Assembly: GCA_027475525.1 (NCBI GenBank)
Contig: JAMWFC010000115.1
Location: 1,178,001 to 1,242,000 of the forward strand
Length of the DNA stretch: 64,000 nt
Reading direction: 5' to 3'
Source: Macrolepiota albuminosa
Taxonomy: Eukaryota; Basidiomycota; Agaricomycetes; Agaricales; Agaricaceae
Below are positions 1 through 11,850 of the stretch, piece after piece. Every line of letters begins with the position of its first letter. Within the stretch, counting starts at the first letter, position 1. Made by a program: the position numbers and the translations under genes. The notes beneath the pieces were generated by a model. The model was not told the DNA's origin. It worked only from the letters and a program-made list of their open reading frames with translations, and made no database searches.

Positions 1-1847
1 TATACATACGTGTTTCACTTAATTCTAATTTGGTGCAACACGACCTGGAAGTCGTACCGACGTCGTCTGTCAATGATACTTCCGTCACTACTAAACGTTG
101 CATGTGCGTTTCCTCGGTCTTGGCGGCAGCACGCCACGAAGGTGATCAAATTACCAATCAAAAGTTGTTGATAATCATCACGATTTACAGTCGACGGCGG
201 TCCAAGCCATCCAGGGATGCGCGAATAAATAAAGTCCTTAAGTTCAAGTCATTTCCAACGCTCATCATTCCATAAGCACACTTCTCCAGAGAAATTAATC
301 AGACATCTCTGTACCAGGAATGCAGAAAAGATACTCTGACCAAGACGCAATCACCGCAAGTACCAAATAATCATTCGAAGATGTTATCAAAATGCGCTAG
401 AAAGGGATAACAACTTACACTCCTGAGCTGCGAAGGGACAGTAGGCTCACATGCAGGAGATAATCGCGGATCGGTGGCTGCTGATTTCAGTCCCCCAACG
501 TTTAATTTATTGGTGTTCACAAGACCCGCTGCACTTTCGTTGGCTCAATATGTTCGCTTGCACGGCAGCTACATTCAAAACCCATCATCATTCATTGATC
601 CTCAACAAGGGTGCAAGATTCGTTATTACTGGCTCGGGTCTCAGGCGGTAAGCCGAGCCAAGACGAGCCTGTTGAGGTCGGGCCGAGATTATGAGGCAGC
701 CTGAAAGCTTCGCTTGAACTTATGCAAGGTCCCGCTGGCTGGGCTGGGGCTTCTGGGGTATCAAAGTTTGTGCAAATCAGAGATTAGTGTGTACCGCCTG
801 AAATTGAATATTAGAGGCCGGAATACGGTAAAAGTAAGTTGCTGAGTTGAATTCATATGATCATCAATCAGCTACAAAGGAATGGTACCTTGGCAATATC
901 TAAATTGTCAAAATCCTCAGCTTGGAGACTGAGATTGTCAGAGGAAACTGTAAATAGTAGTTGAAGAGGAGAAAGAGAAGCTGTGGCGTTCATGACTTGA
1001 GACGACAACATCGAGATTGTCCATGATGCATGACGGCTGAAGCCATGTCATCTGTTCTTCCAGAACGTGACGGAAAAACGTCATGTTCTAGAAACATAAT
1101 AGTTGATCGAAGTAAATGGCATCTTCCGTATACGTTGTGGTGATTTGAAGCACACAACTCCTACTTCCGTACATGCGGAAAATTCTCTCCTCAGGTGAGG
1201 AACCGGACTATTTTGAACAAATGACCGAACCTTCCAGTTTCTTACCCATCAACAGGAAAACAAAGGGATATGATCTTCTGCAAGTGAGAAGCGTACAGAT
1301 GCTTCAACCGCATGGGACGAGCTGTCCAGCGGTTGATTAGATTGCTTTATATACAAATCGAGAATACGCGGATGGTGTGCTCACGAATAATATTCCTCCA
1401 TAAGAACGGGAAAGATATCTTTGAGACGGCCGATCTGCAGTGTTAATGCATGGTCCAGATGCACTTTTATAGAAATTTTGAGCGTAACACCTCAAATTAA
1501 GGAAGAAGCGAACCAACTCGGACGTCACTGAAGCTGAATCCTGTATGGAGGACAAAAAAGTACTGCACAGTAAAATCAAAGAGGGAAAAGGGAAATAAAC
1601 CTTCATCGAGTGGTTAGCAATCTTTTTTCTAGCAGTTTACGGTTACCGTGATTTCCGACCTGTCCTAATCAAGCCGACTCGTATGAGAATCCCCAGAAGA
1701 CGATCTAGTCTTGAGTAGGATCACTTATGCCATCAACTGGTATTATATAGTGCTGGTATGAGTATGAAAGATTGATAAAAATAAAAGTCCGTGGGTGAGG
1801 TTACATAATATCTATTTGAATTCCTTTCTTCTGGCATTCAAACCACG
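1..1847. other. intergenic, nothing recognised
   Basis: The open frames here are short, overlap on both strands and show no recognisable family, splice-linked continuation or repeat structure. I see no gene I can support. The last 100 bases are AT-rich and would include the promoter of the small gene that starts at 1848. Confidence 0.5.
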
Positions 1848-2087
1848 ATGTCCACTTTCTACCAACGCCTTCCCACCTTCGACGGCGACGAGCCTTCACC
1901 AGAGTATGAGCATGAGCTAGAAGATGCGCGCCCTCGTCCGCCAACTTTTCCTATAGACCCACGCTTCGAACAACCAACTCCCTCACCATGGGCCCGAGCA
2001 GCGCTCTTGCTCTTCACTGCCTTCCTTTTTTGGCTGGCATTCCGCGTTGGAAAGTCTCATGCGAGCTGGGCTGGGATACTCGAGTGA
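1848..2087 (+). CDS. small single-TM protein, function unknown
   Basis: A 79-residue uninterrupted frame starting at the first ATG. Residues 1-47 are hydrophilic and rich in Pro, Glu and Asp. Residues about 48-66 form one hydrophobic segment (ARAALLLFTAFLFWLAF), followed by a short polar tail beginning RVGKSH. The layout fits a tail-anchored or single-pass membrane protein. Codon use and the acidic-proline N-terminus followed by one TM look like the small membrane proteins common in Agaricomycetes, but I do not recognise the family. No intron is needed. It could be a last exon of a longer gene, although no splice-linked upstream exon is evident. Confidence 0.5.
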   Translation: MSTFYQRLPTFDGDEPSPEYEHELEDARPRPPTFPIDPRFEQPTPSPWARAALLLFTAFLFWLAFRVGKSHASWAGILE

Positions 2088-3122
2088 TCTAGTCTCGACG
2101 TATTGGATTTTGTTCACATTGTCAGTTTCCCCTTTGCTCTCGCCTGGTTCAGTCCTGAAGATCTGTGACAGTTAACAACGTTCTTTGCCCTTACTGTTTA
2201 TACCGTGCAATGTGTATCATAGAAGGAAGGATACTATATAATTTGTAGTGACTGATCTGTTGAGTTCCACGTCTCAATCTACGACAGGCATTTACAGCTC
2301 GTTGAAGACACTCCCTTTCTTTTTTAATATCTTTCAGTGTGAGTTCCTGCCTCCATCACCATGTATTGAAGCTTCATTTCGTCAAATTCTCTAGATTTCG
2401 CTTTCGTTGCTTCAAATCTAACCTGATTTCTTGTGACCTATTTTGTAATTGTGTCTCGTCATTGCTTCATACTTTTACGCATGTCCAATTGTGTCACCTG
2501 AGCCTATAATCAACTTATATATAAGCAATCCCGAAGGCCGAGTGAGCTCTTGTACACACTCCTGATCACCCAGGCTGACCTTAGAAAATCTATTTTCAGT
2601 TGTTCTTTCCGATGTACCAGTACTTCGAAGTGCAGCGAAAACTCAGTCATCAAAAGTCGCTGGGGTTGTGGCTACAATTAAGTCGAATCGGCCATTCAAG
2701 TCTCGGGGCGGGAGAACTCGAAGGTCCAAGGGCAGTGGTGTGTATACGATCAATTTACGAGATGTTTTAAAGAAAGCGCTGACTGTTCCAACTGCTTTAT
2801 ATCAGCAGGATTTTGTCTTGAGTCGCGACAAACAGGATGAACCTTCCCATCTACATGCAAATACCGCGCCAAATTGACCAAGGACCAACATCTAAATATA
2901 ACGAAGGCGCGAGCGCGCATGATACGGACACATATTCTTCGCACAAGGTCTCTGAAGTTGTGGGGGTGCACTTGCTAGAAAAACCTTTCCAGCGGCACAG
3001 GCGGAATACATGAAGAGACTTCCGAGGCGACAGGTTTCAGGATTGATGTTCTCGATAAGCTGGAATTCGACGAGAATGAGAACAGGAAAGGGGAAATTGA
3101 CAAGGACGGGGACGAGAGCCAG
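2088..3122. other. intergenic, nothing firm
   Basis: Short frames occur around 2668-2971 on both strands but none resembles a known family. The stretch 2975-3122 becomes purine-rich and runs into the LINE remnant, so part of it may be more of the same dead element. Confidence 0.4.
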
Positions 3123-3776
3123 GTGGAGAGTAAAGTGAGGCGAGAGATGGTGGCAGAGAGGTACTCGGAAAGATGTTGCGACATGGATTTGACTATCCGA
3201 TGTGATGAGCTTTACGAGGAGTTTGAAGATTTAGTGGAAGTGTTCGGCACACTCACACAATGCCGCACAAAGCACACGTTCTTAGGTGAGTACTATGCCA
3301 GATTTATACAACCGAAAAGACACGGTGTGTATGCGGTGAACGCTACCAAACACGCGAACACGTAATACAGTCGTGCCCACAGTACGAAGAACACAGACAC
3401 ATTTTACGGAAAGCGGACGGACAACTAGAATTGGGAAAGCTACTGGGTACAAAAGAGGGGCTAGAGGCAATGGCGAAGTCTCGACAAGACCGGGGCATTC
3501 ACGAAGACGGGCATGAAACACAAACAGAAGACGAAACCGACAGAAGGTGACGATGAAAATGACGAAGAGGAGGAGAGGTGGTGGAGGTGTATGGAAAGTG
3601 AAAGGGAGAGCGCATGTGGCCAGATAGAAGGGGAGGGGGAGGGGGAGGGAGGGGAGAGGGACGAGGTGAAGAGGGCGAGGCATAGAGGACGACAATGTAA
3701 GGACGGAAGTCAAGGACCGGCGGGACGAGGAACCACACACCACGGGAGTTCAAGGCACCCTGCATGCGCAAAGTGA
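3123..3776 (+). pseudogene. LINE (non-LTR retrotransposon) C-terminal remnant
   Basis: This looks like the extreme C-terminus of a fungal non-LTR retrotransposon polyprotein. In one frame a segment reads CRTKHTFLGEYYARF (about 3264-3310). The message then continues in another frame from 3326 with the zinc-knuckle-like CVCGERYQTREHVIQSC (C-x-C, H, C) and a GTKEGLEAMAK stretch. From 3483 it returns to the first frame with the typical ending DKTGAFTKTG. The tail then runs into a Glu/Lys-rich purine-biased stretch. Two frameshifts in about 160 bp show it is dead. The reverse transcriptase and endonuclease parts are absent, as expected of a 5'-truncated LINE copy. The match rests on memory of the family's conserved tail, not on a search. 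Confidence 0.7.
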
Positions 3777-5096
3777 TGTGATCATGTCAATTACATACGC
3801 CATGTAAAACTCTGCGAGGAAAGTTCTAATACTGATGCGAAATGTAGTTTTTACTTTTATTTAAAAGTAGTTCAAAGGTAATTGAACTGGACTTTTGTTT
3901 TCAAAGTTTTTTTCTAATTACACAGTTCGTGGGGCTTACGTGCACATTTTGTAAAAGGGGTTATAATTTTTATTGATTTTGGTTTGAATGAAAAAGGTTC
4001 ACTCGAAATGGGGCTCAAATGGTATTAAAACTATTTACCCGAAGCTAATGTTATTGCTCGTAAGCCTAAGAAGTCCACTCCTTGGGGACTCAGAGCCATG
4101 GGAACGCAATTGCTTGCCCGGCTTCCCCTAAATCCTACTCCTTTTATATTTTCTCCCTCGTGCATGGACCACAGCATACTAGCGTGGTTGTTCGTAGATT
4201 CATTATGCCTTGCATGCCCAAGGGTTTGCCAGGTTGGGGCACCAGTTACTGTGTCATCGGCATGGTAGCTAAAACATTTTCCCATTATTTTCATCAGCTA
4301 ACCCTGCTTCAGCCTTCATTCCCCCACCTGCTTCTCTACTGCCCTCAACTTCTCTCCCTTCCTCTGTTTTGTAGCGGTGGTGGGTCATGTCAACAGCTCG
4401 AGGATGAGTTTTATCGAGGCGGTACAGTCCGGCTGAGAAGTTTCTCGGGTTCCTTGCCGGACACTGCCACTCATCGGTTATTTCCATGCCATCAAACCTT
4501 GATCGCTGCTTCCCTCAGCGTGCGCTTACTGCTCTGCGGGCTGGTTCGTTCTGTTTTGACATGGTTTTTTCGAGGCGAGTCACGCCGCGTCCACAGTTTT
4601 CGATGCACGCTTACAGTTTTTAGCGTTTTTAAAAGGATTTATTGGGGTCTTTTATGTCTTGTTTTGATACCAAACACTAAAAATCAAGCATACCACGACA
4701 ACGAAAATCACTTTACTTAGCAGGCGTAGAGTACAAACCCTACTTTGCCCCCGCCTCTTAGCCCTGTAGTGCGGCTTATGTTCCATCCTTTCTCCTTTCT
4801 GTTGCGATCTGCTTCCCCACCCTCGTTTTTTCCGTCTCAAACTACGTGACTCAGCAGAGGCTGTCTGGACTGTCGTTCGACCTGGTCGGCCTGATTGGTG
4901 CCAAATTGATACACAAAGATAAACGAAAACGGAGATCGGGAACCACAAGAGCATCTCGGTCCGTTCTGAACCATGACACCGCATATACGCAGTATTGTAG
5001 CGAGTGGGAAGACTCTTGGCAGATGTTGATTACTCCTTACAGCAAAGTCATAACGATGGGCCCCTCGGTGTTTCCCTTGTTTACTTGTTTGGCTGA
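3777..5096. other. intergenic, T-rich non-coding
   Basis: A 212-codon frame lies at 4082-4720 but its composition is erratic, it has no recognisable motif and nothing continues it by splicing, so I do not call it a gene. Positions about 3797-3840 carry a short motif that recurs near 62.15 kb (see findings). Confidence 0.4.
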
Positions 5097-5392
5097 TGGA
5101 TAGAAACTTGCTGTAAGCGGCGGTGTGAAGGAAAACTTCGAAAGGAGAGTGCTTGATGGTCAAACATATATAGGATGAGGACCAAGGGGAGGGCTCAAGG
5201 AACATGTTGTAATCGGAAAGAAATGGAACAAGGAACGGCGATAACTCCTCGCTCATCCTATGCTTCATCAAGGTCCGGATTGGAGCCTGCGAGTATGTCA
5301 GAGGAAGGTGTGGCGACCTAATAGCAGAGAAGAGGACGGTAACAAGGAGAACTTTACATATTCCGTCAATTTTGTTATTCAAGTCATCGCCT
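5097..5392 (+). repeat. left arm of a 296-bp imperfect inverted repeat
   Basis: This arm is closely similar to the reverse complement of 6222-6518. For example TAGAAACTTGCTGTAAGCGG at 5101 is mirrored by CCGCTTACAGCAAGTTTCTA at the far end of the right arm. The arms enclose about 830 bp. No transposase frame is visible inside, so this may be a non-autonomous element or the relic of an inverted duplication. Confidence 0.75.
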
Positions 5393-5712
5393 GGACACGA
5401 ACAAGTCTGAATCGAAATCCGGCGGGAGATACAGCTTTTAGAGGATTAGACGAACCAAGTCTCGAGCGACTTTCCGCAGCAGTGCAGAGATTGGGCGGAA
5501 GTCGAGTGGTGCCCGTAACACTCAAATTGCAAAAGTTGATAATTATAGGGATGTTATGAGATCATAACAAAGGATACAACATTGTAAAATCGTGTCCATC
5601 AGAAGAGTTGATGGACAGCTCTCCATATATAGCATATATACATACTCGGAGTTCTCCGAAAGGCCGAGCTCTCGCATCAAAACTATCAAAACTCAGGAGG
5701 GTTTACCCCTTC

Positions 5713-6220
5713 GCCGCCATATGTTGGAAACATCATGTGAATGTTATCTGTTACACATCCACCTACTTTCATTCAGAGCATAGTGTGCGGAATCTGAAGT
5801 TGAAACCGCGCGCTGCCCTCGCGGAATCGGGTTCTGGCGCCCGCCATAGGACTTCCGGCGACCGTTGCGAAGTTAGCCGGACGAAAAACACGAACAGGTC
5901 GCTAGAGCACGAGTAACTTGGTTTATAGTGAATTTAGAGTACCTCAGCTGATTTCAACTTGTTCCGTGGTCTGGTTGTCGATTCCCGGTGTTGTGCCGAT
6001 TCCACGGCAAAGCGGAGCTTGAAATAAGAGCATGGGACGCGACTGAATAAATTGAGCTTCAATTCCCACCATCAATAATGGTTTTCGGAAGGCAGGACCA
6101 GAGTTGCTAAGTACAATGCAGACAATAAAGCAATCAATTGGTCTTCTCAAAAATCGCTCGTGCATTTTTTCGTCTCCTGTAAAATCATGATCAGCTCTAA
6201 GTGCAGTGAAATCAAGAAGG
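5713..6220 (+). repeat. direct repeat, copy 1
   Basis: This segment begins with CCATATGTTGGAAACATCA and continues through a block containing TTCCACGGCAAAGCGGAG and a stretch ending in AAAATCATGATCAGCTCT. The same blocks recur in the same order at 6516-6855. Copy 1 has about 160 extra bases in its middle (about 5810-5970) that copy 2 lacks. Nothing in it looks coding. Confidence 0.65.
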
Positions 6221-6221
6221 C

Positions 6222-6518
6222 AATGACTTGAATAATGAAATTGACAGAACATGTAAAGTTCTCCTTGTTACCATCCTCTTCTCTGCTATTAGGTCGCCTC
6301 ACCTTCTTCTGGCAAACTCGCAGGCTCCAATCCGGACCTCGATGAAGCATAGGATGAGCGCAGAGTTATCGCAGTTTCTCATCTAGTTCCATTTCTTTCT
6401 GATTCCAACACATTCCTTGAGCCCTCCCGGGCCCCTTGGTCCTCATCCTATATATGTTTGACCACGCTCTTCTTTCGAAGCTTTCCTTTACACCGCCGCT
6501 TACAGCAAGTTTCTATCG
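6222..6518 (-). repeat. right arm of the 296-bp inverted repeat
   Basis: Reverse-complement partner of 5097-5392. It separates the two copies of the direct repeat, so the local order is arm, repeat copy 1, inverted arm, repeat copy 2. Similar short frames appear in both arms because the sequences match, not because they code for a protein I recognise. Confidence 0.75.
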
Positions 6519-6855
6519 CCATATGTTGGAAACATCATGTGAATGTTATCTGGTAAATACACACTTACATTCATTCGAAGTATAGTGTGCAGAATCTGAG
6601 GTTGAAACCATGCGCCCCCGGCCCGCTTGTTCCGGACTGCTGTGCCAATTCCACGGCAAAGCGGAGATTGAAATAATAGCATGGGGACCTGGGAGCTTCA
6701 ATTCCCACATCAATAATGGTTTTCGGAAGGCACGGACCGAGGTGCAAAGTACAATGCAGGCAATAAAGCAATTAATTGGTCTTCTCAAAAATCGTCCGTG
6801 GATTTTTTTGTCTCCTTTAAAATCATGATCAGCTCTGAGTGCTGTGAAATCAAGA
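6516..6855 (+). repeat. direct repeat, copy 2
   Basis: Shorter copy of 5713-6220, starting directly at the end of the right inverted arm. It shares the ATGTTGGAAACATCATGTGA block, the TTCCACGGCAAAGCGGAG block and the block ending AAAATCATGATCAGCTCT. Divergence is roughly 10-15 percent by eye. Confidence 0.65.
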
Positions 6856-7102
6856 ATTTATGAGTGATTAGACATTCAAAATTGGATATTTGTGTTGAGA
6901 CCCGGAGACGTCGATCCGACGGTATGTAAGATCCAAAAATGGAAAGTCACCGTGAGAATCAAAGTATCCAAAGTATCTTCATAATCCCTCTCGACAAGAT
7001 GTTCCACTGCTCTTAAAATGTCGGGACGTCAAACCGAGCTAGAACAGAAGTTCTCATTTGACCTGACCTTGTTACACACTGTGGCATTTATCTAAAACCA
7101 CA

Positions 7103-7689
7103 ATGGCAGAAGTAAAGTCGCTTCTTTCACTTTCACTTTCTTCGCCGAACCTCTGGCCAACTTTGAGTTCTGTTTTACCATCACCATGGGCCAGTACCAT
7201 GACCACGACCATTTTCATCATTTATCTCCTTTACCGACTTGCACTTCATGTGCGACCTACATTGGCTATTATCCACCTCAGGAATACCATGGAAGACACT
7301 GAGAGAAAGTTTTTGGAGATTGAGGGTATTCCTGAAGCTGACAAAATCAGGTTACCACTTGGGAAGTAAGTATATATCCACTCCGGGGTATCACTTCTCC
7401 TGTTGAAACTTCAATGTCTAGTCTCAAAGGTCGAATACTTGACTTTTGTGAGGAGACCATAACTTCTCCTTCCATCTCGAAAGAGTTCCGTTTGTTCTGC
7501 ACAGGCCACAGTATCCATATCTTCCGCTTCAATGTGGAGATCAACACATTGCATGGGGAAATTCAGGTACTTTATTTGCTTGATATGCTCGACAGCCTCT
7601 AAGTTAGAGTACAGCTGGCTAAAATACGAGCAGAAAAACGTCGCATGGCATTTGGTAGTCAGTTAACGGGCGCCACAGGATTTATCTGA
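7103..7689 (+). CDS. hypothetical 160-aa protein, three exons
   Basis: Exons 7103-7365, 7422-7566 and 7615-7689 join into an exact frame of 160 codons plus stop. Both introns (56 and 48 nt) have GTAAGT or GTACTT donors and TAG or CAG acceptors. The N-terminus has a possible membrane segment (about residues 32-47, TMTTTIFIIYLLYRLA). The rest is charged and helical, with a few Cys and the ending MAFGSQLTGATGFI. I do not recognise the family. Its middle resembles small helical proteins seen repeatedly in Agaricomycete genomes, but that is an impression only. Coding status rests on the clean three-exon frame. Confidence 0.5.
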
Positions 7690-9209
7690 TTAGTTCACAC
7701 ACCGTCTCACTATCATCTCGCTTTTTTCCTCGGTTGAATCCAGACATTCTCTTTTGTACTTCATTAAACAGAAGCATGCTGATATATATTTGTCCTACGC
7801 AACATGTGCTCTGTGCGCAAGGACTACACGTGGTAGTTGAACCAATCACATACTATCTCTATTGACGCGTTGTTTGGCATAGATCGCGTCAATTTTGTGG
7901 CTGTGATCTGTCACGACCCCTGCAGGCACGAATTCACAAGCTTTCCCTCCAGGCTAAGTAAGTCTACTGAATGAAGGACCTCTGTGACATGCCATACGTT
8001 GGAGTGAAAACCGGCATCTTTCTAAACAACCCGAGTCTCAATCCATTCGCTTCATCTGGAACAAATGTCAGCCAGAGAGCTGAGTGATATCAAGGGCATG
8101 TTTTCGCCTGCCGCTACTTGTAGAGGAAGGGCGTCGACCCAGATCTCAGCTCTCCTGGGACAACCACTTTTGAGATCTAAGTCTTCTCCTCTTTATGGCT
8201 GATAATCCCGTTATATCATCCTGATGGACGCTATCTTCTTCCAGTGACATCCGATCTCAGAAGGAAAGTATTCTCAAGGGGTCCCAATTCTACTCGATAC
8301 TTTCCGTACACCATCCGATTTCTTGGGTCGAAACCCTGCTAAAAAGATATCAATAATGAAATCAAGTGATACACGCGGTCCCCAGCGAAATATGTCTGCT
8401 AGGGAAACTGCCATCGATGAGTGTCATCTATATTGGTTCTGAAAGCGCTTCTAACCTTGCTTCTTTTCAAGTGTCATTCTAACTTTTGGTTGGTCATACA
8501 CTCGCACTAAAATTTCATGCCTTCGTTTCTTCGTGGAAGCGGCTGGCGTCCGGGAAATGGTCGATTATTCCTGCCGACAATTGTATTTCTACGATTTGGG
8601 GCTTGCCTGGAGCCTCAGAAATGTGAACGACATCTGCTTGAATGGTTACCATAATTTGTCCCCAATCTCCCGCGTGCCCAATGCTTTATGGTATACTGTT
8701 TGATATTTGGCGCAGAACATGGCAAAAGAAGTGGCTGTACTGCTGTTCTTCAGCGATCCAAAAAAGAAACCCTCAAGGATGATTTTACATGCTCGAAACG
8801 CCGTGAAACTGCGAGAACTCTTTCTCAATTTGATGGTGCAACTCGTAGTTTTTTTCTTGCAAACTCGACTTTGGAAATTGGTGTTTAGCGCAGCGCTAGT
8901 CCATTTGATGCGAGATTGTATCATAATTGGGGTATTTTGTTAGTAATCACTAGTCACTTCTCATGGATTCAATTGATTTTTTGCTTCCGCGACACAGATC
9001 ATGAGTGGAATGTCTGACAGAAGCATAATTATACCATTCACTATTCCCCATGGCTTCCTTGATTATATATCGAATCGTTGGTAACTGCGACCCATGTTGG
9101 GTGTTATCATTTATTACGCCGTGGGAGAGAGGGTCATTCAAATTGATCCCAAATAATCACTGCTCCACGTCAATTTGAGAGGCATTCCTTTTTTATATTT
9201 CTCAGTACA
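7690..9209. other. intergenic, upstream of the P450 gene
   Basis: No supportable gene. Overlapping frames at 8646-8943 lie on both strands and shadow each other without family resemblance. The final 200 bases are AT-rich and would hold the P450 promoter. Confidence 0.45.
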
Positions 9210-11335
9210 ATGCCCTCAGGACTTATGCTTTCATTACTTCTCAGTATCGCGGCTATCTTCCTCTTCTGGGCGAAGAAAGGCCCCAAGAAAGGCCCCAATC
9301 TACCTCCTGGGCCTCCTGGTGTTCCATTCATAGGTAATGTACTGGATATTCCTGCAGAAAATCAAGATGTAGCGTTATACAAGTTGGGAAAGACATATGG
9401 TATGCCTTTTTAAGCAGCACATTCATGTCCAGCGCTATCTCACTGGGTATACAGGGGATGTCATGTATCTCAACATGCTCGGAAGATCAGTAGTTGTGCT
9501 GAACAGTGTTGAGGCCGCCATAGACCTCCTGGAGAAGAGAAGTGCCAACTATAGCGATAGGCCTCCCTTTCCCATTTTTGAACTGTGCGTCTGCTACTTC
9601 GGGAGGTCGAGTCTGATTGATGTCGTGATAGTATGGGCTGGAGGGAGGCATTGACCTTCACCCCTTATGGGAAATCTTTCCAGAAATACCGGAGAATGTT
9701 CCAAGGGCTCAAGTCAATGAAAATTATATCTTATCACTCAATACAAACACAAGCAACTCGTATTCTTCTACAGAGCTTGTTTTCGGATGAACGTCGCAAA
9801 GAGGATTGGTTACGACGGTCAGAGATTATTGTTTACTTAATTGACATCTCAGAGTAACAGATATCTGCCAATAATCAGGTTTGCGACTTCTATTATTATG
9901 CAGGTTGCATATGGTCACCAGATTACTTCTGATGAGGATCCATATCTTGATATCACGAAAAACGTTAGTCATGCCCTCAGCAATGCTGGCGCACCTGGGA
10001 ACACGCCAGTTGATTTCTTCTTATTCCGTAAGAAGCTAGTTCGAAAGTCTGCACAATAGCTTACTACGTGAATGCCTTCAGTTCAATATTTGCCATCGTG
10101 GTTCCCTGGCACCTATTACGCTGGATTTGCACGCAGACAGCAAGATGTTATCAAGAAGCTGTATGATTATCCTTTCGATGGTGTGAAAGCAAAGATGGTT
10201 TGTTCTTAATCCAGATCTGATTTTGATTAGCTTCATTGAAATTGTCTAGGCTGCAGGAACGGCCAAACCTTCATTTGTATCTAATATGTTGGAGTCCGTC
10301 AATCACCACAAGTCTGAACATGCAAATGATTATCTGGATATTAAGGGCACAGCAGCTACGATGTACTGTGCTGGGGCCGAGACGGTAAGAAGAATGTCAA
10401 TCATTCATATCGGCTGATGTTCGCCAATTAGACATGGGCTACATTAGATGTTTTCTTTTTGGCGATGATCCTTCATCCAGAATGCCAGAAACGAGCCCAG
10501 GAGGAAATAGACTCTGTCATTGGCCCGGGGCGCCTTCCTGATTTTTCAGACCGCAAGGTCCTACCCTATGTGGAGTGTGTGCTACAAGAGACTCTGAGGT
10601 TTGTACTTGGATTATCTTGCGCAAAAGTTGTCCAGCCAATTTTTTCATGCTAGATGGAATCCTATCGTGCCGCTAGGTATGAATCTTATCTCAATACAGA
10701 GAATTCCTTGCGAAATATCGATAAAATGTTTTGGTTACTAGGCGTGCCCCACCGCTCCGTGGAGGATGACATCTATCGTGGGATGTTCATACCCAAGGGC
10801 TCTCTCGTGATAGCAAATGTCAGGTCACTTATTTTGGTTACCATTATGGTCATTGAGAGCTCAGTTATTATTTAGAGGTATGATATCTGATCAGAAAGTT
10901 TATACGAATCCTGAGACGTACAATCCGTCCCGTTACCTTCCTTCACCTGAGGGAAATCATGAGCCTCATGCAAATGGGCCATTTGGTTTCGGGCGTAGGT
11001 AAGGAAAGATTTGTGTCATCCTTTGTTATTGGGGACGAAAAATTACCAGGATCTGTCCTGGACGTCATCTTGCAGATGCCAGTGTATGGATTGCCATAGC
11101 ATCTATTCTGACCACTTTCAATATACTAAAACCTATCGGTATTGACGGCAAAGAATTTACACCTGAAGTCAAATTCAGTACTGGCATTTCCAGGTATTTC
11201 TTCTTGCCTTGTTTAGTCTGTTATCATCTAAACAACCACGTTAGTAAACCTTCCTCATTCAATTTTCGTATACGACCCCGGAATGATCATACAAGGGATT
11301 TGATTATGAACATCGACACCTCAGACATCTATTAA
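9210..11335 (+). CDS. cytochrome P450 monooxygenase, complete, 12 exons
   Basis: Microsomal E-class P450 that uses O2 and electrons from P450 reductase to oxidise an unknown substrate. Exons: 9210-9399, 9455-9584, 9632-9817, 9861-10027, 10082-10197, 10250-10384, 10432-10598, 10654-10676, 10742-10823, 10876-10998, 11050-11193, 11245-11335. They sum to 1554 nt, i.e. 517 aa with every phase matching. Seen in order: N-terminal membrane anchor (residues 3-20), proline hinge PNLPPGPPGVPFIGN, WREALTFTPYG (C-helix), I-helix CAGAETTWATL, K-helix ExxR in LQETLRWNP, and the heme loop FGFGRRICPGRH with its Cys ligand. Length is usual for the family. It resembles fungal OrdA-like P450s, but I cannot name a CYP family. 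Exon 8 is only 23 nt. The gene appears intact although it lies about 250 bp from the transposon block. Confidence 0.93.
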
Positions 11336-11588
11336 CAATTTTGAAATGTATTCTCCAAGCATTATGCCAATTTTATGTTTGTCGTAGTAAAGGTATATGC
11401 ATCGAACTTGTGGTCGACGTAAACGCGGGTTCCGAGGGTAAGGAGCGTTTTCGGAGGCCTCTGCGTGGCCAGCGCTTTACATATCACCGAGTTTAGGGCC
11501 GTTTCCGGTTCAGTGCCAGTGTTTGGCAGATGCTGAGCAGGGAACAGTAGGGTCCAGGGTTTCATTCATCAGCCAGCTTACATGCAAC

Positions 11589-11825
11589 TGTAACCGCAGC
11601 GTGAGGTCACGGTGAGGTCACACGAGATAATAGAGTCTTCACACAAGAGAGAGAACGGGTGTAAGCTCTGCAATTGGGAAGAACTGGCTACGAGATACCA
11701 AGTGACGACTTATATACCTGTAGCACAATAATATATCAAGTAAGTCCCTAGCGGGCAGGTACGGCAAGGGATGTGGTAAGCAAGCAAAGTTCCGAAAGGA
11801 GCGCAATGTGGTCGCTGTCGCTACA
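11589..11825 (-). repeat. Gypsy-1 3' LTR
   Basis: On the + strand it begins TGTAACCGCAGC and ends GTCGCTACA, giving short terminal inverted repeats TGTA..TACA. It matches 38050-38286 over its whole length with one difference noted (AAAGTTCCG versus AAAGGTCCG). GCAAC, the left TSD, precedes it. On the minus strand the sequence entering it contains GGAGGGCG, a weak polypurine tract. Confidence 0.9.
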
Positions 11826-11850
11826 TACGCCCTCCAGGTATCTAGAACGA

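Noticed and set aside
4082..4720. 212-codon plus-strand ORF
   Set aside because: No motif, no family resemblance and no splice partners; opposing frames are also open. Low-complexity T-rich DNA easily gives such a frame.
5097..6518. Terminal inverted repeats of an autonomous DNA transposon
   Set aside because: No transposase-like frame between the arms and no convincing target duplication at the ends; described as an inverted repeat only.
8646..8943. Overlapping ORFs of 66-92 codons on both strands upstream of the P450
   Set aside because: Mutual shadows without family resemblance or splicing continuity.
11589..11825. Solo LTR left by recombination
   Set aside because: Its left flank GCAAC matches the right flank of the LTR at 38050, and the flank on its own other side does not match, so it is one end of the large nested element.
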